Positions 8,915 to 19,520 are shown, counted from the stretch's first letter. The stretch: DNA of 64,000 bases from JAJPJE01 sp963724985 (GCA_963724985.1 CAVRWV010000016.1:62001-126000), one strand, 5' to 3'. A program made the numbers and translations. Notes: a model not told the origin generated them from the sequence alone.

Positions 8915-9430
8915 CTACGCGCGAGCAGCCGGCAGTTGCTTCGGCCGGCGCTTCCTTGGCTTCGCCATTGGCCTTCTGGCCCGGCTTGCGAATATCGATA
9001 CCGCCCTTGAAGAACGCGCCATCTTCGATGAGATGCGCTGCGCAACTACGTCGCCGGTCAGCGAACCTTCCGTGCGGATGTCCACACGATCGCTGGCGGT
9101 CAGGTTGCCGCGAACCTTGCCGAGCACCACGACTTCGCGAGCATTGATGTTTGCGTTGACGACACCGTTCTTGCCAACCGTAACCCGATTTCCGGGCAGG
9201 TTGATGGAACCTTCCACGCGGCCGTCGATGTAGAGCGATTCCGAGCCGGTTACTTCACCCTTGATGACCAGCGACTTGCCGATTGTGGCCTGGTCGGTAG
9301 TGTTGAGGGTGGCATTACGGGGCGCGGTCGCGGGCGCTGGATCATAGCTCGTGGTCGGCGCCGGGGCTGCCGGACGTTGTGGTTCGGGTGTAGACGGAGT
9401 GGGGGAATTGGGATTCGTGGGCTTCCACAT
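8915..9430 (-). CDS. bactofilin, C-terminus frameshifted
   Basis: Bactofilin, a cytoskeletal protein that polymerises into filaments at the membrane without nucleotide. A Pro-rich disordered N-terminus (1-45) precedes the right-handed beta-helix (about 46-135: IGKSLVIKGEV, YIDGRVEGSINLPGNRVTVG, VVVLGKVRGNLTASDRVDI). After GDVVAQRIS the frame is lost. Dropping into another frame at about 9029-9032 restores the family-typical IEDGAFFKGGIDIRKP, so one base seems to be missing there. As read, the tail is replaced by about 35 Arg/Lys-rich residues. The restored frame has no stop until about 8740, so the native end is uncertain. Confidence 0.88.
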   Translation of the reverse strand: MWKPTNPNSPTPSTPEPQRPAAPAPTTSYDPAPATAPRNATLNTTDQATIGKSLVIKGEVTGSESLYIDGRVEGSINLPGNRVTVGKNGVVNANINAREVVVLGKVRGNLTASDRVDIRTEGSLTGDVVAQRISSKMARSSRAVSIFASRARRPMAKPRKRRPKQLPAARA

Positions 9431-10028
9431 AAAACTTCTAATCCTTTCGGCTCTGGATTAAACGATTATAGACGCACGTACGTCTCCAAATCGCGCCAGA
9501 CCGGAAACATGTTGAAGAGTTCCGGACTCTTTGAAATTAAAGGGTGAATTCCTCTGCCGCAACCCCTTTTTCACACCTTCGCGAAACACCGGTCGCGAAG
9601 AATTTTCCACCCACGGCAAATATTGCTTGTATTGCCTAGGTAGTAATATCGGCAGAATGCCTTAGGAGCTTAGATCAAAGCTGCCTACTACGGGTTAGGA
9701 AGTTCGACGAGCGGAAGGTGTCACGCGAGCTGCCGTCAGAATCCGTTGCTGCGGCCGCGGCGCATGAGCAGCGACGGTCAGAAATCCCACCAGCAACGAC
9801 GGCGAGACGACCAGCGGCCACACCACCCGGTCTTCAATCCAGCATAAAAACTCGAAGGAGCGTCGAGCAAATTGCTCCATTCCGTCGGCGGTTGCGTATT
9901 GGCTTTCCATGCGGCCACCTGCCCAAGAGAAACCCGTGCTCTGGTTGCAAGTTGCGAGTTTTGTGACAGACCGCTGCAACAGTGCTCCTTGCTTTCCGAA
10001 CGGCGATCCAGATCTTCATCCAATAGAA
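9431..10028. other. divergent intergenic region between bactofilin and rnr
   Basis: No gene is supported. The region holds the upstream sequences of both divergent genes. The rnr frame is open from 9909, but the upstream residues do not resemble RNase R. No convincing promoter pair or large inverted repeat could be picked out by eye. Confidence 0.5.
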
Positions 10029-12572
10029 ATGATGATTTCCGACACCGCCATCCTGCGCAAAATCGAGCAGCAGCCGAAGCAGAACGCCGGCTTCAAGCAG
10101 CTCGTGCGCGAATTGCGTGCACACGGAGCCGAGCGCCGCCATCTGGAAGAACGCCTGAACGAACTGGTGAAGAGCGGGAAACTGCGCGAGTCGGACGGCC
10201 GCTACCAGATTCCGCGCGCCGTTGCCGGCCGCAACCAGGTAATCGGACGCCTCACCATGCATCGCGACGGCTACGGATTTGTCATCCCCGAGAGCGATGA
10301 GGTTCGCGCGCGCATACAGGGTGACATCTACGTGAATCCGCATGCGATCGGAAACGCCATGCATGGCGATCGCGTACTGGTGGATATTGGACCCGTGCGC
10401 TCCGACGGACGCGCCGAAGGGAAGATCGCGAGCGTGCTCGACCGCGCCCATCCCAGCGTGGTCGGAATCTTTCATTACGGGCGCAAGTACAACTTTGTAA
10501 GTCCCATCGACGAGAAGATCACGCAGGACATTGTGATTCCGGCCGGAGAAGAGCGTCCGGAGAAAGACGAAACGGACGACGGCAAAACGGCCGGACGCAA
10601 GCGCAGCGGTCTGGATGCGCACCGCGTGGTTGGCTCAGAAGCACATCGGCGCACCCAATGGGATGATCTCGAAGGCGTCGCCGTCGATGTAGAAATCACC
10701 GACTGGCCGACGCCGACACAGAATCCCAAGGGCCGCGTGATGGAGATCCTCGGCTACGAAGACGATTTCGGTGTCGATGTCGAGATCATCATCCGCAAGC
10801 ATCACCTGCCGCACCGTTTTCCCATCGAGGTCCTGGAAGAAGCGCAGGAATTCGATGCCGTGATTCCTGCTCCAGAACTCCAGCACCGTCGCGACTTCCG
10901 CAATGTTCCCATCGTGACGATCGATGGCGAAACCGCGCGCGATTTCGACGACGCCGTGACCGTACACATGCTGCCGAATGGAAACTACGAGCTGCAGGTG
11001 CACATCGCAGATGTCGCGCAATTCGTGACCGACGATTCGGCGCTCGACCGCGAAGCGCGCCTGCGCGGCAACAGCGTCTATTTCCCTGATCGCGCGATTC
11101 CCATGCTGCCGATCGAACTCTCGACCGACCTGTGTTCGCTGCGTCCGAAGGTGGACCGGCTGGTGATGTCGTGTGTGATGGAAGTTGACCACCAGGGCGA
11201 AGTGCTCGGGTTCGAGTTGAGCGAAGGCGTGATCCGGTCGACGGAGCGCATGACGTATACAGACGTGAATGCGATCCTCGAAGGCGATGCCAAGCTGCGC
11301 GCGCATTACGCTCCCCTGATCCATATTTTCGAAATGATGCGCGATCTCGCGACAATCCTCAATCGCAAGCGCGCGCGGCGGGGATCGATCGATTTCGACC
11401 TGCCCGAGCCGGTGATCGAATTCGACGAGAACGGGCTGATGCAGGGGATCACGCGGTCCGAGCGGAACTTCGCGCATCGTTTGATCGAAGAATTCATGTT
11501 GTCGGCGAATGAGTGCGTGGCCAGCTACCTGGAGAAGAAACACATCGCGGCGATCTACCGCATCCACGAGAAGCCGGATCCGAAGCGCGTGTTTGATTTC
11601 GAGACCATCGCCGCGACGTTCGGGTATTCGCTGGGAGTGGGCGCGCTGCCGATGAAGCGCATGGAGATGAAGTCCGACCGCCGCTCGCATCATCAGACGG
11701 GACGCCAGCCGACGCGCATCGAAATCCCGGAAGACGTGCACATCACGCCGCGGATGTACCAGAAGCTCACAGAGAAAATTGCGGGCAAGCCGGAGGAACG
11801 CATCTTGTCATTCCTGATGTTGCGTTCGTTGAAGCAGGCGCGCTACTCGGAGGAGAATGCCGGGCATTTCGCGTTGGCCGCGCCGACCTATACGCACTTC
11901 ACTTCGCCGATCCGGCGCTATCCCGACCTGATCGTTCATCGCCTGCTGAAAGATGCTCTGCGCGAACAGCCGGAGTTTCATGATGGCCTGGTGCCTGTAG
12001 GCCGCGGGACACCCGTTGGCAGCGAGCGGCCAACCGCCTGGTCAAAGCGCGCTGAGAAATTTCAGAAGGACGCATCGCCGTGGGCGAAAGGATCGCCGAA
12101 AAAGTCCGGCGGGAAATCAGCGGGCCGCGATGGCGACCACGCGGCACTTTCGGAACCGATACCGCTTCCAGTTCTTCATGAAATTGCGGATGAATCGAGC
12201 CAATCAGAGCGTCGCGCCGACGATGCTGAACGTGAATTGATGGAGTGGAAGAAGGTCAAATTCATGTCGCAGCGCATCGGCGAAGAGTTCGAAGGGCTTA
12301 TCATCAGCGTGACTAAGTTCGGTTTCTTCGTCGAGCTGAAAGACTTGTTCATCGAAGGGCTGGTGCCGCTGTCGACACTCATCGACGATCGGTATACGTT
12401 CCACGAGAACACGCGCCAGATCATCGGACAGCGAACGCGAAAGACGTATTCGCTAGGCGAGACTGTGCGCGTGATCGTGGATCGCATCGATCCGGTGATG
12501 AAGAAGATCAATTTTGCCGTGATGGAACCGGAGCCGGTTCGCGCGCAAAAGAAGAAGCGCAAACGTTCGTGA
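10029..12572 (+). CDS. rnr: ribonuclease R (RNB family 3'-5' exoribonuclease)
   Basis: RNase R degrades structured RNA 3' to 5'. In the 848-residue form there is an N-terminal winged helix (DTAILRKIEQQPKQNAGFKQL), two cold-shock domains, the RNB catalytic domain and a C-terminal S1 domain (EEFEGLIISVTKFGFFVEL). The RNB motif TARDFDDAVTV carries the metal-binding aspartates. A low-complexity insertion of about 75 residues (roughly 655-730, with WSKRAEKFQK and SPKKSGGKSAG) separates the RNB end from the HEIADESSQSERRADDAE helix. The double ATG at 10029/10032 is preferred over the open frame from 9909, though no clear ribosome-binding site marks either. Confidence 0.95.
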   Translation: MMISDTAILRKIEQQPKQNAGFKQLVRELRAHGAERRHLEERLNELVKSGKLRESDGRYQIPRAVAGRNQVIGRLTMHRDGYGFVIPESDEVRARIQGDIYVNPHAIGNAMHGDRVLVDIGPVRSDGRAEGKIASVLDRAHPSVVGIFHYGRKYNFVSPIDEKITQDIVIPAGEERPEKDETDDGKTAGRKRSGLDAHRVVGSEAHRRTQWDDLEGVAVDVEITDWPTPTQNPKGRVMEILGYEDDFGVDVEIIIRKHHLPHRFPIEVLEEAQEFDAVIPAPELQHRRDFRNVPIVTIDGETARDFDDAVTVHMLPNGNYELQVHIADVAQFVTDDSALDREARLRGNSVYFPDRAIPMLPIELSTDLCSLRPKVDRLVMSCVMEVDHQGEVLGFELSEGVIRSTERMTYTDVNAILEGDAKLRAHYAPLIHIFEMMRDLATILNRKRARRGSIDFDLPEPVIEFDENGLMQGITRSERNFAHRLIEEFMLSANECVASYLEKKHIAAIYRIHEKPDPKRVFDFETIAATFGYSLGVGALPMKRMEMKSDRRSHHQTGRQPTRIEIPEDVHITPRMYQKLTEKIAGKPEERILSFLMLRSLKQARYSEENAGHFALAAPTYTHFTSPIRRYPDLIVHRLLKDALREQPEFHDGLVPVGRGTPVGSERPTAWSKRAEKFQKDASPWAKGSPKKSGGKSAGRDGDHAALSEPIPLPVLHEIADESSQSERRADDAERELMEWKKVKFMSQRIGEEFEGLIISVTKFGFFVELKDLFIEGLVPLSTLIDDRYTFHENTRQIIGQRTRKTYSLGETVRVIVDRIDPVMKKINFAVMEPEPVRAQKKKRKRS

Positions 12573-12594
12573 TGGTTTCGTTGCGGATCTGAAA

Positions 12595-13344
12595 CTACTG
12601 CTGCTGCGGCACGGTAAATTCGACGCCGCGATCTTCATTGGACTTCAGCGTGGCTTCGCGATCGAGCTCCGACAGCGGAACCTTCTGCATGTGGCCATTG
12701 TCGGCCATCAGCCACAGCGTGTTTCCTACGATTGCGTAATTCTGAGTTTCCATGCGCTTGCCATCGCGGAATACGAGCGTCGTGGGAGGGGCATCGTTCT
12801 GAGGTTTTGACGCGGCGGGAGCCGCAGAGGAAGTTGGCGCAGGCGCAGGCTGGTTCTCCGCGTAATCGCGCTGCACTTCCTGATCATGGCGCATCTCGGC
12901 GATCTGCTGTTGCATGTATTGCAGCTGGCCTTGCAACGATAGCTGCTGGTTATAGGCTGCCTGTTGCTGCAGGTAGTTATCGTAGTTGTTGCTGTAGGAG
13001 TCAGAATCCCAGCCCCAACCTCCCCAGCCCCATCCCCACCAGGGCCAGATGACGGCATTCCGCCTGAAGCCGTTATGGAAGCGACCGTTGTTGTTGAAAG
13101 GCCGAACGTGATTCACATTGAAGTTGCCGAATTGGCCGTGGTTGGCGATGCCGACAGAGCGTATCGGCATTCCTCCTGGACGAGCGGCGAATCCCGGTCC
13201 GCGGGCCGGACCTGCCATCGGGTGACCACCGCCACCCATGCGAGCTCCACCACCACCGCCGTGAGCTCCGCCGCCGCGCTGAGCAGCAGCCGGAACAATT
13301 GCGAGCGCAAGAAGCAGAAACGCCAATAGGAACGCGCGTCGCAT
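12595..13344 (-). CDS. exported Gly/Trp-rich protein with Gln-rich coil
   Basis: A 249-residue exported protein of unknown function. The signal peptide MRRAFLLAFLLLALAIVPAAAQ is followed by a Gly/His-rich stretch, an extreme tryptophan cluster (WPWWGWGWGGWGW), a Gln-rich helical segment (about 120-160), and a C-terminal beta-like region (VFRDGKRMETQNYAI, LWLMADNGHMQKVPLSELDR). The C-terminal part occurs in other Acidobacteriota envelope proteins by general resemblance. ATG 13344 is chosen to place the signal at the N-terminus. It is convergent with rnr. Confidence 0.75.
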   Translation of the reverse strand: MRRAFLLAFLLLALAIVPAAAQRGGGAHGGGGGARMGGGGHPMAGPARGPGFAARPGGMPIRSVGIANHGQFGNFNVNHVRPFNNNGRFHNGFRRNAVIWPWWGWGWGGWGWDSDSYSNNYDNYLQQQAAYNQQLSLQGQLQYMQQQIAEMRHDQEVQRDYAENQPAPAPTSSAAPAASKPQNDAPPTTLVFRDGKRMETQNYAIVGNTLWLMADNGHMQKVPLSELDREATLKSNEDRGVEFTVPQQQ

Positions 13345-13514
13345 AGAGTTATTATACCCGCGTTTGAGGGCGGAGTTTCGAGGGGCCGGGAGCTGCCTTG
13401 AGGGCGCCAATGTAATTTGTTGGTAAACGGGGTGTCGCGACTTTCCTTATTTCTCGGGAGCTTGTACCCTCTTTCAGACCGCTCGTCTCTGGCCTGACGA
13501 ATCTAAGTACGTTC

Positions 13515-14724
13515 GTGGCGGAAGCTCGAACCGCCGCGCTTATCGAGGTGATCCGCTTGCGCAATTGGTTCTGCTGGCTGTTGCTGATGGTGCTTTGTCT
13601 GGGCACAGGCACAGCTATCGGCGCCAGTCCGGCAGACGCCAAACAGGTGGGTCCCGAGGAAGTTCCTGCGAGTCTCGCGCCGCGTTTCATTCACTACAAC
13701 CGCATGTCATCTGCCGCACGGCAGGCTGCTGCTCAGGGCGCATACTCACAGGTCACAATCAATTCGGTCCCGCACTGGTCGGCAGCGTTTTCGCACGATG
13801 GAACGATTTATCCCTACACCATCGTAGGCAACAAACCGGCCTCGGGCGGAATGACGCAAATCCGCACGGCGCTCGTGCCGATCTCGCTGGAGTTTGACGA
13901 GTACGTTGACCAGCAGGGCAGACCTTTAATTCTGGACGTGACGCCATCGATCGCGCGCGTGGTGCAGTCTCCGAATTTCGCGACGTACAACTACGGAAAC
14001 GGCGACGTGCAATTTGCCGATGCGGTACAGCGGGCGCAGTTCGCGTCGTACTCCGGGCCGAACTGGCACACGCAACTGGCGCTGCCGCGAGTCCTCGCAC
14101 CGGTGGTGCTGGAGGTTCCCGTCGGAGCCGCGAAACTGTATCAGTCTGCGAGTGGAGTGCTCTACGCGAAAGTCGACTTCAACTTTTTCGCCTCGCAGAT
14201 CAATACGATCACGCAGATGGCGAAGCTGCAGGTGGACGAATTCCCCATTCTGCTCGCGTCAAACACATTGCTTTACGAGAATGGCGACAGCCAGCCAGTG
14301 CTGCATTCTCGGCTTTCATACGGCATACGAGACTGGGCACGGCCGCAACTCGATTTCCGTTCAGACATTCGCCTATGCGAGCTGGCTGGATTCCGGCATC
14401 TTTCGCGATCCTGAAATTGCCGATGTGCTGCCGCTGAGCCACGAGATCTCCGAGTGGATGAACGATCCGTTCGTCAGCAATGCGGCGCCAGGATGGATCT
14501 CGCCGGACGGGCACGGATGCCAGGAACACATCACTACTGGAGATCCGGTGGAAGTGCTTCCGCACCCATCATTCGAAGTGGCGCTGAACGGCTTTACCTA
14601 TCATCCGCAGACGCAGGCGCTGCTGCAGTGGTTTACGCGCGAGACTCCATCGAGCGCATTCGAGCACGCGTACAGCTTCCCGGATACGTCGGCATTGAAG
14701 GCGCCGTCGCAAGCGTGCGAGTGA
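13515..14724 (+). pseudogene. exported HExxEW-motif protein, frameshifted
   Basis: The first reading frame runs 13515-14414 and the second to 14724. Deleting one base at about 14308-14312 joins them into a 402-residue protein: ...QPVLHS then GFHTAYETGHGRNS. A hydrophobic signal (LLLMVLCLGTGTAIGA) precedes a soluble region. The C-terminal half has VLPLSHEISEWMNDPF, a HExxEW pattern like a metalloprotease or other metal site, though no family is recognised. The start is a GTG without a clear ribosome-binding site. The shift could be an assembly indel or true inactivation. Function unknown. Confidence 0.7.
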
Positions 14725-14756
14725 TTTGCGGACAACGTTTGCGGATAACGCATGTT

Positions 14757-14820
14757 GGGTAGCTGGTAGCTAGTCGCTGGTCACTCCGAAATGTTCTTAG
14801 CTACTGCCTACCAGCTACCC
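14757..14820 (+). repeat. 13-bp perfect inverted repeat
   Basis: GGGTAGCTGGTAG (14757-14769) and CTACCAGCTACCC (14808-14820) are exact reverse complements around a 38-nt loop. The GGTAGCTGGTAGC word recurs at about 44604-44618. It lies between the exported protein gene and the SufT-like gene and may terminate the former. Confidence 0.7.
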
Positions 14821-14862
14821 GAGCTACCCACGACCTAAGGCCGTCTCATTTACAATTGACCC

Positions 14863-15174
14863 ATGGCAACGGTGACCTCCGAAGAGTTGATGGAAAAGCT
14901 GCGCAATTGCTACGACCCGGAGATTCCTCTGAACGTGGTCGACCTTGGTCTCATCTATGGCGTGACTGTCGAGAATGAAGGCGACGTCGTGGTGGAGATG
15001 ACGTTGACCGCGCAGGGCTGTCCTTCGCATACGGAGATCAGCCGCGATATCCGCCAGACACTGCTCAGCATGGAAGGCGTGAACAACTGCAAAGTGAATG
15101 TTGTGTGGGATCCGCCGTGGACGCCGGAGCGCATCTCGCCGGAAGGCCGCCAGAAACTGGGCATCGAAGACTAG
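14863..15174 (+). CDS. MIP18/DUF59-family Fe-S assembly protein, SufT-like
   Basis: A 103-residue MIP18 (DUF59) protein, the SufT/PaaD-like family that helps maturation of Fe-S proteins in the cytosol. The motifs DPEIPLNVVDLGLIYGV and LTAQGCPSHTEI (with the conserved Cys) and VVWDPPWTPERISPEGR are typical. Length equals the stand-alone family form. No suf genes are adjacent. It is followed by palindrome copy 3 and a tRNA gene. Confidence 0.9.
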   Translation: MATVTSEELMEKLRNCYDPEIPLNVVDLGLIYGVTVENEGDVVVEMTLTAQGCPSHTEISRDIRQTLLSMEGVNNCKVNVVWDPPWTPERISPEGRQKLGIED

Positions 15175-15187
15175 CAGCTCAGCGACG

Positions 15188-15223
15188 GGTGCCCCATCCT
15201 AGCCTTCTTTTGGCTAGGGTGGG
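15188..15223 (+). repeat. dispersed palindrome family, copy 3
   Basis: GGTGCCCCA begins the element. CCCATCCTAGCC (15193-15204) pairs with GGCTAGGGTGGG (15212-15223) with one G-T pair at the same stem position as copy 1. The loop is TTCTTTT. Confidence 0.75.
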
Positions 15224-15288
15224 ATTCGATGACTTGCACGCGCCCAATTCCGTTTTCGCACTGAGCGCTGGTGTAAAATCAAAGCAGT

Positions 15289-15365
15289 CGGGACGTGGCT
15301 CAGCCTGGTAGAGCACTCGCTTGGGGTGCGAGGGGTCGGCAGTTCAAATCTGCCCGTCCCGACCA
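15289..15365 (+). tRNA. tRNA-Pro (anticodon GGG)
   Basis: A complete cloverleaf of 77 nt. The acceptor arms are CGGGACG (15289-15295) and CGTCCCG (15355-15361), the D arm is GCTC/GAGC, and the anticodon stem CTCGC/GCGAG encloses TTGGGGT with anticodon GGG. The T arm is GGCAG-TTCAAAT-CTGCC, followed by discriminator A and an encoded CCA at 15363-15365. It reads CCC and CCU proline codons. Confidence 0.97.
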
Positions 15366-15443
15366 ATAAACCCCGCCTTCAGCTCTCAGCCAAAGCCTTT
15401 CTTTCACCCTCGCAACTGGATCGGCCGTCCGACTTCTCGGAAC

Positions 15444-16928
15444 TTACGGAACTACCGTTACGATCACACGCTTGTAGCGCGACAACGGCGGGCTGCCTTT
15501 ATCCGTGACTCGCAGAATGAAGTGAACCGTCTCCGGTTTCTCAACTTTTGGTGCGATGACCCAGACCGCGGCGGGCATATTCTCCGCGGTGTCCGTCCTG
15601 ACTATTCCTTTGTACGAGCCGGCCTCCGGATAATCGAACCAGTAGAAACTAACACTGTCGCCGTCCGGATCCGTGGCGTGCGCCTTAAGCTCGAACTTTT
15701 CGCCGGACCGCACAGTGATTGCGTTCGGCTGATCGAGGACAGGAACGGGAGGATGGTTCGCTTCGCGATACGTCTTTGTCGTCCAGCTCATCCGTGCGGC
15801 GAAATCGTTTTGGAAGTCGTCTCTCCAACGCCAGAGCGTCGCTTTGAAGTCTTTGAATGATTTGTCGCCAGCCCGCGTCGCGCGCCCGTACTCACCCGCT
15901 ATCGGCGGCGTGTAGTCGTCGATCGCGTTGGTCCAGATGGGACGGGTTTCGGTGGTGACGGGAACATCGCCAAGATATTTCTTCGTGTCTCCAACGGGAC
16001 CAGCCGGCGTGTACAGCTCGTAACGTCCGCCCCAGCCGCCCCAATCCGGACGCTCAGGATCGCTGAGACCGTTAGGAATCAGCCCCAGCCAGGAGGGCGT
16101 GTCACCTTCCATGGCGTAGGCAACGTCGGGATATGCGGCGCCCATGGGACCGTGTCCCTGCTGAATGTGCTCGGCAAGCCATTTGTTACTGATGGTTGTG
16201 TTGTCGATACCGGGTATAAAGCTGTTGATACCCGTCCAGGTGGCAGCCGTGTAATCGCCGCCGGGAGTGACGATGTAAAAGAGCTTGGGGAAATTCTTCC
16301 GCAACCAGGGGCCGCTGTCGTCCTGATCGGAGATGGTGTAGACCCTGAGTTTGCTGACCATGCGATCAACTTCGGCGGCTGGTTTCGTGGCACGCAGTTT
16401 GTACAGTGCCTGCGCGAGCGTGTTGGTTCCTCCCCAGACTGTTATCCAGAGCGGACGATCGTCAGTTCTCTCGAGAGCCTGGATCATCCAGTCAGAGCCT
16501 TCTGAATCCTTGCCGTCGCCGACGCCATTCATGCCGTATTCAGGACGGCCGCGCTTGACCAGCGCCTGGAGCGTTGCCGCGGGAGGGTAGTTCGCATCAT
16601 GCTTCACCAGATTTGCGTGAACCTTGGCATAGGCGCCGATCACGTCTTCAATCAACTCGGGCGAGACGGATGTTCTCTTCCACGTGGAGGTGGTCGCAAT
16701 CAGTCCCTGGAGATCGATGACATCGGAATACAGAAGCAGACGGACCATACTTTCGGTGTCGTCGACTTCGGCGCCAATGTCGGTGAGGACAATCATCCGG
16801 TAGGGCTTCGCGGCTTGTCTGGACTCAGTCGCGGGAGTGGTGTTGGCTGCGACTGCGACGGACAGAGAGGTTGTGAGTCCGAGGACGATGATGGCGACTG
16901 ATCGGAACATCGCCGAGTGCTTTGTCAT
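15444..16928 (-). CDS. exported DUF1593 nucleoside-hydrolase-like protein
   Basis: An exported protein of about 494 residues with a signal peptide (SVAIIVLGLTTSLSVAVA). It has an N-terminal DUF1593 domain of nucleoside-hydrolase fold, where RMIVLTDIGAEVDDTESMVRLLLYSD carries the Asp-rich metal-type motif, then WVWGGTNT-like and TISDQDDSGPW elements. A C-terminal Ig-like beta domain ends in ITVVP. Such proteins are usually encoded with carbohydrate-degrading enzymes, as here beside GH78 and GH105; a ribosidase-like or glycan hydrolase role is inferred, not shown. The start is uncertain between 16928 and 16910. Confidence 0.85.
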   Translation of the reverse strand: MTKHSAMFRSVAIIVLGLTTSLSVAVAANTTPATESRQAAKPYRMIVLTDIGAEVDDTESMVRLLLYSDVIDLQGLIATTSTWKRTSVSPELIEDVIGAYAKVHANLVKHDANYPPAATLQALVKRGRPEYGMNGVGDGKDSEGSDWMIQALERTDDRPLWITVWGGTNTLAQALYKLRATKPAAEVDRMVSKLRVYTISDQDDSGPWLRKNFPKLFYIVTPGGDYTAATWTGINSFIPGIDNTTISNKWLAEHIQQGHGPMGAAYPDVAYAMEGDTPSWLGLIPNGLSDPERPDWGGWGGRYELYTPAGPVGDTKKYLGDVPVTTETRPIWTNAIDDYTPPIAGEYGRATRAGDKSFKDFKATLWRWRDDFQNDFAARMSWTTKTYREANHPPVPVLDQPNAITVRSGEKFELKAHATDPDGDSVSFYWFDYPEAGSYKGIVRTDTAENMPAAVWVIAPKVEKPETVHFILRVTDKGSPPLSRYKRVIVTVVP

Positions 16929-17125
16929 GGCGTGATTATCGCGTACTAGGACATTTCTAAAACGAGGGAGAATCCACTTGGACAAGTCGGTTCTCCGCCT
17001 TTGTCGCTGGTACTGCGAACGGTGTCACTCTTGCCATAGCCGCGAATGACCACGACCACTGGCTCGCTCGTGCCCCGGAGCGGTCACTGTCACAATAGTT
17101 GCATGTTTGTTACAAATGCTGCGCA

Positions 17126-19520
17126 ATGAAAGACACGCGTTTAGTAATTCTCCTACTGGCAGTCATACTCACGGCAGTTTCTGTCACAGCGCAGTATCCG
17201 CCCGAAGCGATGAAAGGGTTGTGGAGCGCGCAATGGATTACCTCGGCCACCGCGCCACAACGAGACGGTGCTGTGCTGCATTTCAGGAAGACGCTAGAAC
17301 TTGCGCAGAGCTCCAGCCCATTTCATCGTGCATGTCAGTGCTGACAATCAGTTTTTGCTCTATGTGAATGGCCGCGAAGTCGGACGCGGTCCCGCTCGCA
17401 GCGATCTTGGACATTGGAAGTACGAGACCTATGATCTTGCGCCATTTCTCCATTCGGGAGAAAACGTGCTCGCGGCGACGGTCTGGGATTTCGGGATCTA
17501 CTCGCAGATGGCGCAGATCAGTGATCGGATTGCGTTCGTCCTCACCGGCGATGGAGAAACAGAACGAGCGACGGACACGAATGCGACCTGGGAAGTTGAA
17601 GTCGAGAAGGGCCTGCGGCCTTTGCCAACTCCGGTGGAGATGCAGAGGTTTTATTACGTAGCGGAGCCGGCCGAGCGCATCGATGGCGCGGTGTTTGACT
17701 GGTCATGGAATCAAAGTAGCGTCACGAAAAGTAAATGGGAGAAAGCCTCTGCGCTTGAACCCGCCGAATCGCGTGAATCGGTTCTGCAGCACAACAACTG
17801 GCTGCTGGTTCCCGATTCGCTGCCCACCATGCAGATGGAATTGCAGAATGGTGGTCGAGTAGTGCGCACGTCGATAGCACCGGCGCCGAGTGGCTTTCCT
17901 GAAAAGTTGCTGACGGTGGCGGCGCATTCGAAGGTCAGCGTTCTGCTCGACAATGCAAGCCTGACGACCGCGTATCCGGAACTCGAGGTGAGCGGAGGCG
18001 CGGGAAGCACAATTCGTCTCACGTACGCTGAGGCGCTCCTGGATGACAAGGGCGAGAAGGGGAATCGTAATGAGATCTCCGGCAAGCACATCGTAGGGAT
18101 TTACGACGAGTTCCTGCCCGACGGCGCGGAAGGGCGCCGCTTCATGCCGCTGGCGTGGCGCACGTGGCGATATCTGCAGATAGACGTGACAACCGCGGAT
18201 CAGCCAGTTCGACTGGACAATCTCCATTCGTGGTTCACCGCTTATCCGTTTGAAGAGCGTGCGCAGTTCTTGGCGGACGACAAATCGCTCACTCCGATCT
18301 GGGATATCGGTTGGCGAACTGCGCGACTGGATGCGCACGACACATACATGGACACGCCTTACTGGGAGCGTATGCAATACGTGGGCGACACTCGCATTCA
18401 GGCGCTGATCTCGTACACCGCGGCAGGAGACGATCGGCTCGCACGGCAAGCGATTCAGGCTTTCAACGATTCACGAATTCCCGATGGCCTCACCCTCAGC
18501 CGCTACCCGTCGTCCCTCAAGCAGGTGATCCCGACATTCTCTTTGCTATGGGTCGGCATGGTGCATGACTTCTGGATGTATCGCGGCGACGAAACTTTCG
18601 TGCGATCGCAGTTAAATGGCACACGAAACGTCCTCGATTGGTTTCTGGCGAGGCAACGACAGGACGGCTTGATGGGGACCGTCAACTGGTGGCCATTTGT
18701 CGATTGGGGAAGAGACTTTCCCTTCGGCATGCCGCCGGAAGATGCAAATGGCGGCTCGTCGATCGTGACGCTGCAGTTCATCGAGGCGCTTCGTTATGGC
18801 GCTGAATTGGAATCAGCGTACGGAGATCGAAGTCGGGCGCAACAGTATCGTGAAGCGGAAGAGCGTGCGTCGCGTGCGGTTCGGCAGCTTTGCTGGAATG
18901 AGACGTACGGCTTGCTGGCGGACACGCCTGCACAGAAGCACTACAGTCAGCACGCAAACATCCTTGGCGTCTGGCTGGATGTGATTCCGCGAGAGAAGCA
19001 GAAGGATGTGCTCACGAAGATTCTCTCAACGACCGACAGCGGGTTTGAATCTGGTGGCCATCTTCCCGCTATGACAAAGGCCACATATTACTTCCGCTTC
19101 TATCTCGCGCGCGCTGTGGAACATGCCGGCATGGGAGACCGTTATTTGAGTTTGCTGCAACCGTGGCGAGACATGGTCGCATTGGGACTGACAACCTGGG
19201 CCGAAAATCCAGAGCCAACGCGTTCGGATTCGCACGCGTGGAGCGCGCATCCGAATTTCGATTTGCTGACGATCGTTGCCGGAATTCGACCAGAGAAGCC
19301 GGGATTCGCAAGCGTGAAGATCGAGCCACACCTGGGAGCCTTGAAACACGTGACGGCGGCACTGCCGAGTGAGAAGGGACTAATTCAGGCGGAATACACA
19401 GAGACAACTTCGGGGGTACGCGCGGAAATCACATTGCCTTCGAATGTGACGGGAGATTTCTTCTGGAAGGGGAAGAGTTTCCCGCTCCATCCCGGACATC
19501 AGGAGCTGCTGTTGCCGTAG
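17126..19520 (+). pseudogene. GH78 alpha-L-rhamnosidase, frameshifted near N-terminus
   Basis: Exported alpha-L-rhamnosidase-like enzyme expected to release terminal rhamnose from pectic or flavonoid glycans. The signal peptide (RLVILLLAVILTAVSVTAQ) and first beta-domain strand lie in frame 17126-17344. The rest (...PAHFIVHVSADNQFLLYVNG to the end) lies in the frame that runs to 19520. Removing one base at about 17308 joins ...LELAQ to APAHFIVHV and gives 797 residues, normal for the family. The (alpha/alpha)6 barrel shows DTYMDTPYWERMQYVGDTR and a WWPFVDWGRDF segment. The intact remainder suggests an assembly indel or very recent inactivation. Confidence 0.85.

Noticed and set aside
10635..11741. 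368-residue open frame antisense to rnr
   Set aside because: Shadow of the conserved RNB domain; no protein-like motifs.
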